Source of the DNA: Haematococcus lacustris | Lineage: Eukaryota > Chlorophyta > Chlorophyceae > Chlamydomonadales > Haematococcaceae | Length of the DNA stretch: 64,000 bases | Reading direction: 5' to 3' | Assembly: GCA_030144725.1 (NCBI GenBank) | Contig: JASKMD010000017.1 | Span: 6,071,992 to 6,135,991 of the forward strand | Shown here: positions 1 to 13,308 of the stretch, in pieces | How positions within the stretch are numbered: the first letter of the stretch is position 1 | Layout of the letters: each line of letters starts with the position of its first letter | Notes under the pieces: generated by a model | Database searches by the model: none | Told to the model about the DNA's origin: nothing | What the model saw: the letters and a program-made list of their open reading frames with translations, nothing else | Translations under genes and position numbers: made by a program

Positions 1-3000
1 CGGCACACATGCAGGCCAGTCATTGAGTATGCTAGGGCTGGCATGCCTGCACCTGAGGCGGGCTCGGCGTGACCCATGGACGCCTTGGAAGACAGCAGCA
101 CCCAGCCGCGACCTCCCTCAGCGCACACGGCTGCTGCGGCACTCATCTCGATGGGATCACCCAGAGGGGTACCTGAAGCCATCCATCGGGGTCAGGGTCA
201 GGGTCACTAGCCACCATGCTGCCCATGGATGCCTACAGCTCAGGCAGCACTGCGCTTAATCTGTCAGCAACTCAGTGGCAGCTGGTGCATGAGCCACCAC
301 TAGCATGTTTCCACACCAGCGCTGACCTGTGCCATGCATGGACAGAGCTGTCAGTCCTGAAGCACCAATCCCAGCAGCGTCCAAGGCTGCGGTCAGCACA
401 GCTTGCTGGCTGGGGCCGTGCGGGGCGGTCAGGCTGCTGCTGCGCCCGTCCTGGTTCACCGCGCTGCCTGCCAGCAGGCCGAGCACGCCGTGGGCCAAAC
501 AGCACCCTCCCTGAGAGGCTCGGACTGTTGCTGCGGGGATTAGCAGCTGCACGCCAGCAGCCTCAGCACGCACGTAGCCGTCCGCAGCGGCGTCCAGGGT
601 CTTACAACGGCCCTCCGGGGAGAGCATGCCTGGAGGTTTGTGGGGAGGGGAGGGGAGGGCGTGGCAGGGCAGGGAGTGAGGGGATGGTGAGCATGTGTCA
701 AGCTCACTTGCGGTTCGGAGACGTCCTGGTGGTGGTGTCAAGTGCACACTGCTAGCCAGAGGACATGGGGGTGATGCTCGTCGTGTAATGATGGTTGTTG
801 TGGTTGTGATGGGCGTGGTGGGTGAAGATGAGGAGGGTGGGAGGGTGGACTGAGGCACTGTCAAGGCTCTAGCATTCCCCGCTACACACCTGCTTTGTGG
901 AACATAGCGAAAGTGTCCGGCGTGAGTGTCAGGTTCACGGCGGCAGCCACAGCCCCGGGAACTTGGCCCAGGCGGAGGGATGCCAGGGCGGCGTGGGTGG
1001 CCACCAAGGAAGAGGAGCAAGCTGCAAGGTACGACACACAGTGCAAGTAGTAACGGAGCACCACAAACCAGCAACAGCCCCAGGAGATATCACGACAACA
1101 AGAGAAGGTGACAGACTTGCGTGGGCCCTCCCATGTGCACACCGGGCTCACACCACTACTCCGGCCAGCCTCCCGTCCAGGCGCTTGGCATACACCCCTG
1201 CTCCAGCCACTCCGTGGTACTACTTCCTGCCGCACTCTCGAGGGCTCGGCTGAGGACTCACCGGTGTCAACGGCCACCGCGGGCCCCTGCAGCCCAAACG
1301 TGAACGCCAGGCGACCTGGCGCCACGGACAGGGATAGTGCCCCAGTTGCGCTGTACACGGTGGGCTCGCCGCGCAGCTGTGCGGAGCTGATGCGGTTGTA
1401 GTCGGTGGCCGACAGGCCAACCCACACGCCTTGGCGGTTGGCCTGCTCGAGTGAGGTCCAAGACCCAGGCCGGGTGCCTGACACGGCGTCCGCGTACAAC
1501 TGTGGGTGCCAATGCAAGGCAGGTGTGGTGAAGGCCACGTTGAAGTGGTATCGACATAGGAAGAGACGGGATGACAAGCATGTGGAAGAGCAAGGATGGG
1601 ATTGGCAGAGGCAGGTGTAGAAAATCTGGCACACATGGTGAGAGGGAGGGGCAAGAAGCATTCACAAGTCATTCCATCTGCTTGCACGACAGGGGCTGAG
1701 ACCATCCCACACAAAACGGAGCTATGGTATGGCACTCAGACGGTGCCGCATGCACCCACACCAGCACTGACAACACTTGCCTGCATTAAGAGGCGCTGCT
1801 GGGGGTCAATATGCACTGCCTCAGACATGCTCAACCCAAATGCAGCAGGATCGAACAGGGACACGCCAGGCAGGCAAGCCGCCCAAGTGGTGGGCTGTGG
1901 CACGAAGACTGCCTGAGTCTGTGACCAACGCTCGAGGGGCACCGAGCCAACGGCATCCCGTCCTGCCTGGCCTGGCCCTTGGACCCCTGCACCAGCCTCC
2001 ACGCCGACGGCCCAGCTGAGGTCACGTCGCCCTGGGGCGTTCATAGCCCAGCCCACCACTGCCACCGCAGAGTCATGAGAGCTGGTGAGTGTCGTGTGCT
2101 GGGGCAGATGGCTGAGTGGGCTGGGTGCTGGAGCTGCCTTGAGGACCCCGTTGTCAGCAGTTGTCTCTGCTGCAGTCGGCGAGCGAGCCTTGATCAGGGT
2201 GGTGGCAAAGGCGGTGAGGGCAGCCACGGTGGGGTGGTCAAACACCAGCGTGCCCGGCAGCTGCAGCTGCAGCGCTGCCTCCAGGCTGTTGCGCAGCTCC
2301 ACCGCGCCCAGCGAGTCCAGGCCAGCGGACATGAGCGGGGTGTCAGGGGCAAGGGGGCCGCCCAGCACCGCAGCCACAGCAGCATTCACATGGGCCAATA
2401 CATCCACTTGCTTCACTGCCTGCAGAGAGGTGGTTGCTGCTTTAGTGCTGGACACAGCCTGCAGGCTGGAGTGAGGCTCAAGGTCATCAGCTGCAGCCGC
2501 AGTCCTGACCAGCTCTGAGTGAGCCATTAGAGATGGCAAGCCCACACGGTCGGGTAGGGCAGCCTCCACACGCCGCCACAGGAATGGCACCACTGCCTGG
2601 ATTGGCCCCTGGTGCCCAACGCTCAGTGCTGAGGCCAGGGCTGCCAGACCAGCTGCTGGCTGCAGCAGGGCCATGCCTTGGCGCTCCAGCTGCCTGGCAA
2701 CAGCTGCGGAGGAGGCCATGCCTGCCCCTGCCCATGCGCCCCACTGCACGCTGACGGCAGGCAGGCCGCTGTTGGCGGCTGCTGCTGCGCATGCGTCCAG
2801 GGCGGCGTTGGCGGCGCTGTAGTTGGCCTGGCCGGGGCTGCCCAGCAGGGAGGCCACGCTGGAGAACAGGACATGGCGAGCACCAGGCTGGGTCTGCAGG
2901 ACGGACAGCAGCCGGGGCAGGCCCGACACCTTGGCACCCAGCACGCGCCGCAAGCCTGGCAGGCTCTGCTTGGGCAGGGTGGCGTCCGCCAGCACACCAC

Positions 3001-6000
3001 TGGCGTGCAGCACAGCAGTCAGGGGCTGGACAGAGGCAGCCAGGCCCACTGTGGAGGCCACATCCTCAGCTGCACCTGCATCGCAGCTGGCCACCGTCAC
3101 CATCTGCATGCTGTGCATCAGCTGCTGCAGGGCGGCTGCGTCTGCACGGCCTGAGCGGCCCAGCAGCGTGATGTGGCGCACCCCCTGCTGGGCCAGCCAG
3201 CCAGCCACCAGCAGGCCCAGGGCACCCAGGCCGCCTGTCAGGGCCACATGGCCACCAGCCAGCAGGCCAGTGCTGCTGGAGGGGCCAGAGGCGGACTCAG
3301 TGCCAGGCGCACCAGCCACCAGGCCGGCAGTGCTCACCACCACCTTGCCCACATGGCGGGCCTGGGACAGCTGGCGCAGGGCAGCAGCAGCACTGCCCAG
3401 GCTGTGTGCAGCCAGGGGCACAGGCCGCAACACACCCGCTGCTGCACTGGTGGCCACTGCCTGGAGTGCCTGCTGCACAGCATCTGCTGGCAGGAAGTCC
3501 ACTGCCAGCAGGCCGTACACCACATCAGGCCGCTCCTGGGCCACACGGGCAGCGCTGTACACGTCACGCTTGCCAATCTCCACAAAGTGCCCGCCTGGCT
3601 GCAGCAGGCTCAGGGCGGCGGACACAAAGCCAGGGCTGGTCAGGCTGTTCAGCACTGCATGCACACTGCCAAAGCCTGCCGCCACGCAGTCCTCCGCGCT
3701 GGACAGGTTGCGTGAGTTGGCCACACAGGCCACACCCATCTGGCGCAGCAGGCTGCGCTTGGCTGGCTGGCCTGCTGTGGCAATGACCTGGGCGCCCTTG
3801 GCCTGCAGCAGGTGCACAGCCGCAAGGCCCACACCGCCCGCTGCCCCAGGCATCAGCACACGCTGGCCAGCCTGCACACCCGCAGCTGCTGCAAAGGCCA
3901 GCTGCACCGTGGTGCACACCGTGGGCATGCTGGCAGCCTCCTCAAAGCTCAGGCAGTTGCCAGGCATGGCCACCAGGGTGGCAGGGGTGCTGTGCACCAT
4001 GGTGCCCAGGCAGCCTGGCGCCAGCCCAAATACTGGCGTGCCTGGTGGCAGTCTGCTGGCGGCCTGGCTGCCGCTGGCTGCTGCCACCACTCCGGCAAAG
4101 TCGCTGCCCGGGTTGCCTGGGTCGCCTGGGTACATGCCCAGCACGTTGAGCACGTCCCTGAAGTTCAGGCCCACGGCCCTGACGCTGACCGCCACCTGGC
4201 CCGGCTGCAGGCTGCTGGGCTGCACCGCCGCAGGCACCAGGTTGCCCAGGGCGCCACGGGGTCGGGGCACCAGGCCATAATCAGCCATTCCGGCGGCGGC
4301 ATCTGCCGAGCTGCTCACCAGCTGCTGGGCAAACACAGAAGTTGTGGCCAGTGTGGGCTCACTGATGCTGCAGCCCTGGGGCCTGCATGGTACAGAGTGC
4401 ACTAGGCTGGCTGGTGCTCGAGGACCCTCCACCTGCACCTTGCTTCTCAGGCTGTATGCCTCAGCCACCATGGCCCTGCTCATGCCGTGCAGCAACCCAG
4501 CGTGGGTTGTCGCCCTTGCTGAGGTGTTGTGCACAACCGCGAGCTCGTGGGGTAGACCAGCTGCCCGCGCTGCTGTCTGCTGGGCCAATGACAGCATGGC
4601 TGCGGCAATGGGGACGTCATGGGAGGGGGAGGTTTGGTGCTGGGCTGTGTGTGGTTTGGGCAGGTGCAGGTGCAGGCTGTGAGGAGTACTGCTGCTGCTG
4701 GTGCTGCTGCTGAAAACTGCCACTGTGCTCGAGGCTGTGGCCTGGGCATCTGTGTCCACCACCCACTGCACCTCGTGCATCATGCCCTGGGTCTCACTCC
4801 TTGCAGCCACCTGCACAGCTTCGTTCTGGGGTGGTGCATCGGTTGGCGAGGTCGAGGGCAAGGGGTGAGCAGAGGCCAGCTCATGCTGCAAGGGGGCCGA
4901 GGGTCTGGGAGCTGGTGGCTGGGCAGGGGTGGTGGCGGCTGCCTGCTGGGCGATGCTGGCAGCCAGCTGTGAAACCTTAACCGCGCGAGCTTGGAGGTCA
5001 CCCACGCATGCCCCACCACCTAGCCCCGGCTGTGCCCCTAGCAGGGTGTAGGTGCCGGTCATCAGCGGGCTCAGTGCGCTGGCCTTGGTCAGCAGCGCTG
5101 CGGCATTCAAGCCGCCTGGCTGCGGGCAGCTGCTGCCAGTCTCGTGGCAGCTGTCTGCGAGAGCCGCGGGGTGAGCAAAGCAGCCCACCGCCACCGGGAC
5201 GCATGCAACCGGGGCATCGGCTGACACGCCTGGCAGGGTGGTGCGCGCAAGGGCACCCAGCTGCAGAGCTGCATCCAACTCTGCAGGGGCGCTGCCCGCT
5301 GCCACACGGCTGTGCACGAGGGGCTGTGGTTGCTGTTGCTGCTGGCGGGCTCGCGCGATGTGCAAGCGGGCCAGTTCGCGCAGCGGTTGGTCAGCAGCCC
5401 TGTGGACGGTTGCCTGACCTGGCACCATGGCTGCAGCCCTGTGAGGCCAGGTGCTCGAGGGAACGAGGGTGAGGGTGCCTGCGGCGTGCACCCTGGCGGC
5501 GCTGCGAGCAGTGTCCGGCATGGCAGCCTGGTAGGACATCAGCTGCATCTGGCCCGTGCCACAGTCCACGAGGCAGGTTAGCAGCACATCATCCGCAACG
5601 CCAGCACCCAGCCTTGGCAGCACACACGGCGTGGGAATGGAGATGGCCTGGAGGGCGGGCTGCTGCCGCGACGCAAAACGCGCCCCCGCAAGGGCCGCGG
5701 AAGCCGAGGCTTGCTGCAGGCTGATGGGCTCAGAGGAGAGGACGAGGGCCGAGGCCAGGGCCATCTGCATGAAGGCTGCGCCAGGCACGAGCGCGGCGCC
5801 GGCCACGCAGTGGTCCCACAGCTCCGCGTGCTTGGCAGCGGTGAGCACTGTGCAGAACTGGGCCTGGCCCTGCACATGATGGGTCCCAGCAGGCACAGCT
5901 GGAGAGTGTAGCCATGCATTGAGCCAAGCTTGGACGAGAAGCTGAGCAGCAAGTGAGGAGCAGACAAGACCAGTGCCAGGGTTGTGGACAGGATGAGGAT

Positions 6001-8052
6001 TAAGCAGAACAAAGGGTCAGGGTCAGGGTCAGGGTCAGGGTCAGGGTCAGGGTCAGGGTCAGGGTCAGGGTCAGGGTCAGGGTGGCAGGCAAACCAGAGG
6101 CGCGGTTCAGCCATGTCCATTGAGGTCAACTGCTGCCGGTCCGCCTTACCTTGCTTACTGGCAGCACTGACTGCAGGCAGGGAGGTGGCTGAGGGCAGGG
6201 CCACAGGGGCTGTCGCAGCCAGACCAGGCTAGCCAGGGGCTGCTGGGCCTTCAAGCTGCTGCTGTTGTCTGAGGGAGAGATGGCCAGCAGCGAGCTGGGT
6301 TGTGCGTTGGAGGAAGATGTGCTCACAGACTTCAGGCTTTGAGAAGAGTGAGTCAGGACTACATGGGCATTGGTACCCTGCAGGATGAAAACACACATGG
6401 TGATAGTCAGCCGCCAGAGCAGCAGCAGCAGCCGTATGGAGGAGACCATGTGTGGGCAGAGATCTCAAAGCAGTGTGACCTCAGAGCTGATGAACATCAC
6501 ACCTGAAAGGCAAAGGCGCTGACACACGCGGCGACCTCCTGCTCGCGGCTGGCATCGACATGGTGGGGTTGGGGGACAGCGCGAGCAAGCAGGCCCAGCC
6601 CCAGAGGGCGGGCTTGGCGGGGCGCACCCACGCGGCCCACGGCGGCAGCCGTAAGGGCGTCCGCCACGTGAGGGTTCAAGGAGCGCAAGTGCATCACAGG
6701 CAGCGCTGACTGGGCGCCCAGCTGTGGAGGGCAAGTGACAGACAAAAGGAAGCTTGTCACAACTCCAGCATTGATGAGGCTAGGGTTGCCACGGAGGGAG
6801 CTATATAACATACACATACACATATACATATACATATGTAATGGAATATATAGGTAGGTAGGCTATATATATAAAGAGAGTTAGGTACAGAAGGAAGGGA
6901 GGAGGAGCAGGAGGAGTAGGGTGCGAGAAGGCAGGCACCGCGCACCGGAAGGGGTGATGCCCTGCACACCATACACCATATTACAGGTACAGCACGTAGA
7001 CCTGCCCAAGTACTCCACTCTATTGACAGGGGTTCAAATCCTGTTCAGCCCGCCACCCTCATCCTCACTAGTCCCGTTCAGCTGTTGCACATGCTGCTCC
7101 CCTGCCTCACCACACCCCCTGCACCATCCTCTGCCCCATCCCCTGCCCCATCCCCTGCCCCATCCCCATCTCGCACCTGCTGCACCGCTGCCTGCAAGCC
7201 CAGCAGGCCTGAGGCAGGCTCAGCATGGCCCACACACGACTTGGCAGCCAGCAGCTGCAGCGCAGCGGGGCGGCCCGCAGGGGGTGGGGCACGCGCCCCA
7301 GGCAGCAGCAGCTCGAGCGCCGCGCCCACCTCGATGGGGTCACCAAGGGGGGTGCCTAAGGGCAGCCCAGGGGCAGCGAGCACAGGGGTGTGGCGCAAGC
7401 CAGCGTGACACAGGCCAGAGCAGACTGGTATGGTGCCGGCAGCAGCAGCCGCTAGGCAGTGTGTGGTGAGGTTGTGGAGGGCCAAGGTGGAGGTGGAGAG
7501 TGACCATGAACACCGCATGCTGCAGCAATCGCCCATGTCCATGCACCACCATCCAGTGGCCAAACGTTTCAGCCAGAGGGCAGATGGGCATGGATGCCTG
7601 CTACCCACCCACTCTGCTACTCTACTACCTACCCTGACCACTTACCCACCTACCCACTTACTTACCCTCCTACCCCTGCTATCCACTTACCAGTGCCGTG
7701 CATCTGCAGTGCGCACACGCTGTCAAGGTCAGCCCCTGCAGCCGCCAGCGCCGCCATCATCACCGCCTGCTGGCTGGGCCCGTGCGGGGCGGTCAGGCTG
7801 CTGCTGCGCCCGTCCTGGTTCACAGCGCTGCCTGCCAGCACAGCTAAGACAGGCAGGCTGCTGGTGGCCCTAGCCTGGGCTGCTTCGTGGGAAGCCAGTA
7901 AGGCCATGACCAGGCCTTCAGCCCGCACGTAGCCGTCTGCGGATGCATCCAACGCCTTGCAGCGTGCATCAGGGGCCAGCATGCTCGCCTGATTGAACAT
8001 GGCCGTGGTGCCGGGCAGCAGCATCGTGTTTGCACCAGCTGTAAGGGCGATG

Positions 8053-8085
<33 letters not shown>

Positions 8086-11000
8086 GCATGGAGGGGAGAG
8101 TACGAGGGACTGGCAACACTGGCCAAGTGGGTGCAGGCAAGGTGAGTGGCCACCAGGGAGGAGGAGCAGGCGGTGTCCACACTCAGGCTGGGGCCACTCA
8201 GGGACCAGGTGTAGGAAAGGCGGCCGCAGGCCATGCTGCACGGAGGGCAAAGCCACACACAGCACACGAGTCACATCCAGGCAAACCCTCCAGACACATC
8301 AGCACAAGAAATGACGGGGGCAAGAGGGGCAGTGAGGCCAGACATCAGTGCGGCAGGGCACGCCGCTGTCATAAGCTTGCCAGACTCGCAACGCACTGAA
8401 CTACACACTAAACCCTCACTCTAACCCTGCTCACCCCCAACACTCGACCCCACCCCCACACAACCCCTCACCCAGCCCCCATCGCCCCCTGCCTCACTCC
8501 TCACCTCAGCACCGCGCCCTGGGCGGCATATGGGCCCTCCGCAACCCCGTGCGCCACACTGAGCTGGTGGTACTCGCACCAGCTGATGCCCACAAACACG
8601 CCTGCGGTGGCCGTGGTGATGCCGGTGTTAGCAGCCAGGGCTGCCGGCAGTAGCTCCGCGGCACCCTCCAGCAGCAGGCGGTGCTGAGGGTCAGCCGCCA
8701 TGGCCTCCTGCACACCAAGGCCAACAGCACACCACAAGGTGCTGAGGGCTGGGGCTGGGCGCTGGAGCTGGGGTGTGTGACCATGGTGGGCTCACACTGT
8801 TCTGCCCGGCAGCCTGGCGTGGGCACGTTGACCATCCTCAACATCATCAACCCTGCATACCCTGCATAGCGATCCTGCAAAGCCTAATGAGCGGTGTGGT
8901 GAGGTGGGGCGCGCCGCTTGTCCGCAAAGCCACAACCCTTAGATGAGCCCAAAGCCTCGACGCAGCAGCAGTTGCCGTGGTGATGCCCACACCAGGGCCA
9001 AGGGGCAGCCAGAGGGCCAGGTAGGGGTAGGCTAGTGGTGACTCTGATGCTGGCATGTCGAGTGCATACACCCACCTGAGGGGACAAGCCGAGCGCTGCC
9101 GCATCACAGGCATCCACGCCACTGAGCCAGGAGCCATGCTGGCAGGCCAGCCCCGCCACGCCACCCTTGCCAGCTGAGGTAGCCCGGCCTTCCCAGCTGC
9201 GGTCCCACCGCTGGTCCGGTACCGGCATGATGGCGTCTTGCCCCAACAACCCATTGCTCCAAGCCCCACCGCTGTTGGCAGGGCCCGGGCCATGCTGCCA
9301 GCTGTCCTTGCTGCCAGCGTGGGGTGTGCTGTACTGGCGGCTGATGATGCGGCTGACGCTCACACTGCTCGTCACCGAGGCCTCCTCCGCGTGCTGGATG
9401 CTTCGAGGGATGACATCTGCCGCAGCCGTCGGCAGCGCCTTGCGCCGCATGGTCTTCGCAGCGCGGCGGGCTGTAGTCGCTGAAGCGGCACCCTCCACGC
9501 CCACAGTGGTGGCCGCGGCGGCGGCAGCAGCTGCAGACTTAGAAACCACGTACGCGGTGATGGCAGCAGTGGTGGGGTGGTCGAAAATGAGAGTGGCAGG
9601 CAGCGGGAGGCCAAGGCGCCGGGACAGCGTGTTCACATACTCCACAGCGCCCAGTGAGTCGAGCCCGCCAGACATCAGTGGCTGAGTGTCGGGCAGCCCT
9701 GAGCCTAGCACATCCACGAGCGCGCTGCTCACTGCCGCAGACACGGCCGCTGCAGACAAGCCCTCTGCCTTCTTTGCTGGCTTGCGGCTCTCGCTGCTTG
9801 CACCTGGGACTGCACCTCCAGCAACGCGCTTTGCCTCGGGCGCAGGCACCTCCTCTTCCTCCTCCTCCTCCTCACTGCCCTGCACCGCCTCCATCACTGC
9901 CTCGGCAGCGGGCTGCAGGGCAGGGTTCAACACCCGCCCCTGTTGCTCGTGCCACGACAGGTAGCGAGTCCAGTCGAAAGGGTTGATGGTCACTGCGCTG
10001 GGTGCAAAGGCGCTGCTTTGGAGCACGGCAGCCAGGGCGGCCAGGCCAGTGTCAGGCCGTAAAGCCCCTTGGCCGTTGCGCTGCAGGCGGGACAGCACTG
10101 CCGCAGAAGCCATGCCTGCCGAGGCCCAGGCACCCCACTGCAGCGCCACGCAGGGTCGACCTGCACACATGATCACCAGGCAGACGCGCAGTCAACCTTA
10201 GCTGATGCGGCACATGGTGCAGGGCGGCGAGGGAGGGGGCGCACTCATGGAGGTTGGCGAGTGCTGCTGCTGCGAGGAGGGAGGGACAGCACAAAGGAGC
10301 TACTGTGCAGCACACAATAGAACAGGATCTTGGCAGGATGGTGGGCAGGGCACTCGAGGGCATGTGCACGACCTGTGACTTGCCTTGTGCCAGGCTTGCC
10401 GCAGCAGCGCTGTCGAGCCCCGAGTTGGCAGCAGCATAGTTGGCCTGCCCAGCCGCACCCAGCAGTGAGGCCACGCTGGAGAACAGCACATGGTGAGCTA
10501 AGGGGTGGGTAGCCAGGACTGCACGCAGCTGTTGCGCTGCAGCCAGCTTCGGGGCAGCTACCCTGCGCACGGAGCTCGCGGACTGGCCAGCCAGCAAGGA
10601 GTCTTCTAGGACACCCGCGGCATGGAACACCGCACCCCACGGCGCCGCGGCTGCTGCTGCGGAGTTACGACCCTCGAGCATCGGGCAGGGTTCAAGGGCT
10701 GCAGCACAATCCTCGGCACAGCTGGCATCTGCCGCGACGGCTGTGAGGGCGACGTGACAGGAGGCCAGGTGGGACCAGGTGCGGCTTAGGCTACTGCTGC
10801 TGCTGCTGGAGGTGGACGGGGCCGAGGCTCGTCCAGTGCGCGACAACAGGGTGATGGAGTGTGCAGCGCCAGTGCTGACCAGCCAGGCTGCAGAGGCATG
10901 GGTACACAGGCCAAGCGAGGATGAGAGGGCTGGAGGTGGGCCAGCGATGAAGCAGGGCACAATGAGTCGTCACACACAACTGTTTGCAGAGCAGTCAGCT

Positions 11001-13270
11001 TTGTCAGGCAGCTGCAGTGGGAGCAGCAGGTTGTGACAGTGCCCCACTCATAGCATCACCAGCCATGAGCTGCAGAGCCACTATTGCTAATGACAATTTC
11101 TATTGCTGTTGCTAATATCAATATATCGCATAATGGGATGCCCATGACAAGTCGCAACAACATGTACACATGTTCCATGGCAGCAGCAGGGTGGTGACAC
11201 TGTCCCTCTCATTCAAGACAGCCTCAGAGCCTGGCCAGCCACCACTCACCAGCCACCAGGGTGCCCAGTGCGCCCAGGCCCCCAGTGATGGCCACCCTGA
11301 CCGGGCCTTGGCCGCCCAGCAGCTGGTGTGGGGCCGAGGGCCTAGCTGCTCCAGGCCCTGCCACGGCCCCCACGGCCCCGCCCACTGTGGCTGCAGGGCT
11401 GCACACCACCTTGCCCACGTGTGCAGCCTGGGCCAGCAGCCGCAAGGCTGGGGCGATGCTGGTCAGGCTGTACGCCAGGCTGCGGAGGGGCTGCAGCTGG
11501 CCACTGGCGCAGCGTGACGCCACCGTGGCCATCAGCCGCGACACCACTCGGTTGGGCATGAGGTCCAGGGCCAGGAGGCTGTACCGCACGTCTGGACGCT
11601 CCTGAGACCGGGGCGACAGGTCAAGGGTGGCAGGTGATCAGATGATGGTTGGTGGGCACCACATGCAAGGGCAGGCAAGCAGGCAGGCGGGCAGGCGGGC
11701 GGGCAGGGGGCTAGGCAGGCAGGCAGGCACCCTTCACGCTCTCAGCTTAGTCTACAACCTTCAGCTGTGTCACCCTTCACCCTTCACCCCTCCCCCACAA
11801 CCCACCGCCCCTGCCTTGCGCCCCAAGCCCCTGCCTTACGCCCCAAGCCCCTGCCTGCGACCCAAGCCCCAAGCACCTGCCTTGCGCCCCAAGCCCCAGT
11901 GCGCTACAGCCTGCACCTGTACCCGGCTTTTGACACTCTGCCACACCCCACCTGTAGCGCGCGGGCTGGGCTCCAAATGTCGCGCTTGCCAATCTCTACC
12001 CAGGCAGCCCCGGGCGCCAGGCAGGCCAGTCCTGCTGCCACCATGCCAGGGCTGGTCAGGCTGTTCAGCAGTGCCACAACAGATCCTGGGGCGCGTGCCC
12101 CACTGGGCAAGGGGGAGGAGCAGCAGCCCAGGACCACTTCATCAGCGAAAGCGCAGCTGCGGCTTGTTGGCACCACCTGGCACGAGGGGAGAAGGCAGCG
12201 CGAGGAGAGCATCAGAGCAAGGTGGCTTCAAGGGGGAGTGATGGAAGAGTGAGAGTAGCAGCATGCAAAGATCAGAAATGCAGAACGGAGTGAGGTAGGG
12301 AGCAGGCGTACTCTGGGTAGGTCCATCAGCCTTCCCAGCGCCGCAGCAAGGTCGAGCCTCTGTCCGCCACCATTACATGGCATGACATGACACACAAAGT
12401 CCAGCGGGAGGCCCCTGGCGCTGTGCCTCCCCTGACACACTCTGATGAGACCAGCACCACCATTTCATGGCGTTCAACCGTTATGCGATCAGGTGGGGTT
12501 GACCCTGGCGTTGTACATGATTCTGCTGTACATACATGCATGCATGCATGCTGCGCCTCTGGTGAGTGCCCCTGAGACGGTGTGGCAATGACCCTGCCAG
12601 GGAGCCCACCTGCACGCCTCGCTGCCGCAGCAGCTGCCGCTTGGCTGCGCTGCCTGCCGTCATGACCGGCTCGATGCCAGCCTGCTGCAGCGCCTGCAGA
12701 TCAGACAGCCACCCACCCAGCCTCGCCTCGCCTGCTGAAGGGTTGCAAGGGCTTCACACAAGAGTCATGTCTGCTGCTGTCGGCTGCCTACCCACAGCTC
12801 CCTGCCTTCTTCTTACTCAACCTCGGGCAGCACTGCCTCTATCAATGATGAGACCGTGACCATCTCGATGTCGCACATACACCCAGCACACACCCAGCAG
12901 CAGGGCACGCGAGCACCACACAACCTCCTCTCTACCTGCCTTGGCCCACGAGCAACGCACCTGGTAGGCCGCAAGGCCCACGGCCCCCGTTCCAGCATGC
13001 ACAAGCATCCGCGGCCGCGCGCCCCCCGCGGTGACCGCTGCCAGCGCCTGCTGGGCTGCCGAGCCTGGCCCCAGGGCGCACTCCATCACCGCCTCCACTG
13101 TGCAGAAGGCGGTAGGCATGGTGGCTGCCTCCTCGGGGGTTAGGTGTGGCGGCAGCGCAGCCAGCAAACTCTGGGGACCAGCCACCAGTGAGCCAAGACA
13201 ACCATGGGCCAAGCCGTACACCCGCTGCCCGGCCACGAACTCCTCCGCCACCCCTGCACCTGCAACATCT

Positions 13271-13308
<38 letters not shown>

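Noticed and set aside
2823..4280. 485-codon plus-strand open frame
   Set aside because: It is the antisense of the ER2-KR2 exon, whose minus frame carries all conserved motifs. The plus frame is low-complexity Ala/Thr/Arg and matches nothing.
7019..7052. T-arm-like GGGGTTCAAATCCTG followed by CCGCCA
   Set aside because: It looks like the 3' end of a tRNA, but no matching 5' acceptor strand, D-arm or anticodon arm precedes it. At most a decayed fragment.
8405..8440. CCCTAA-like telomeric motif
   Set aside because: Only two imperfect, irregular copies in a PKS intron; not a telomere or an interstitial array.
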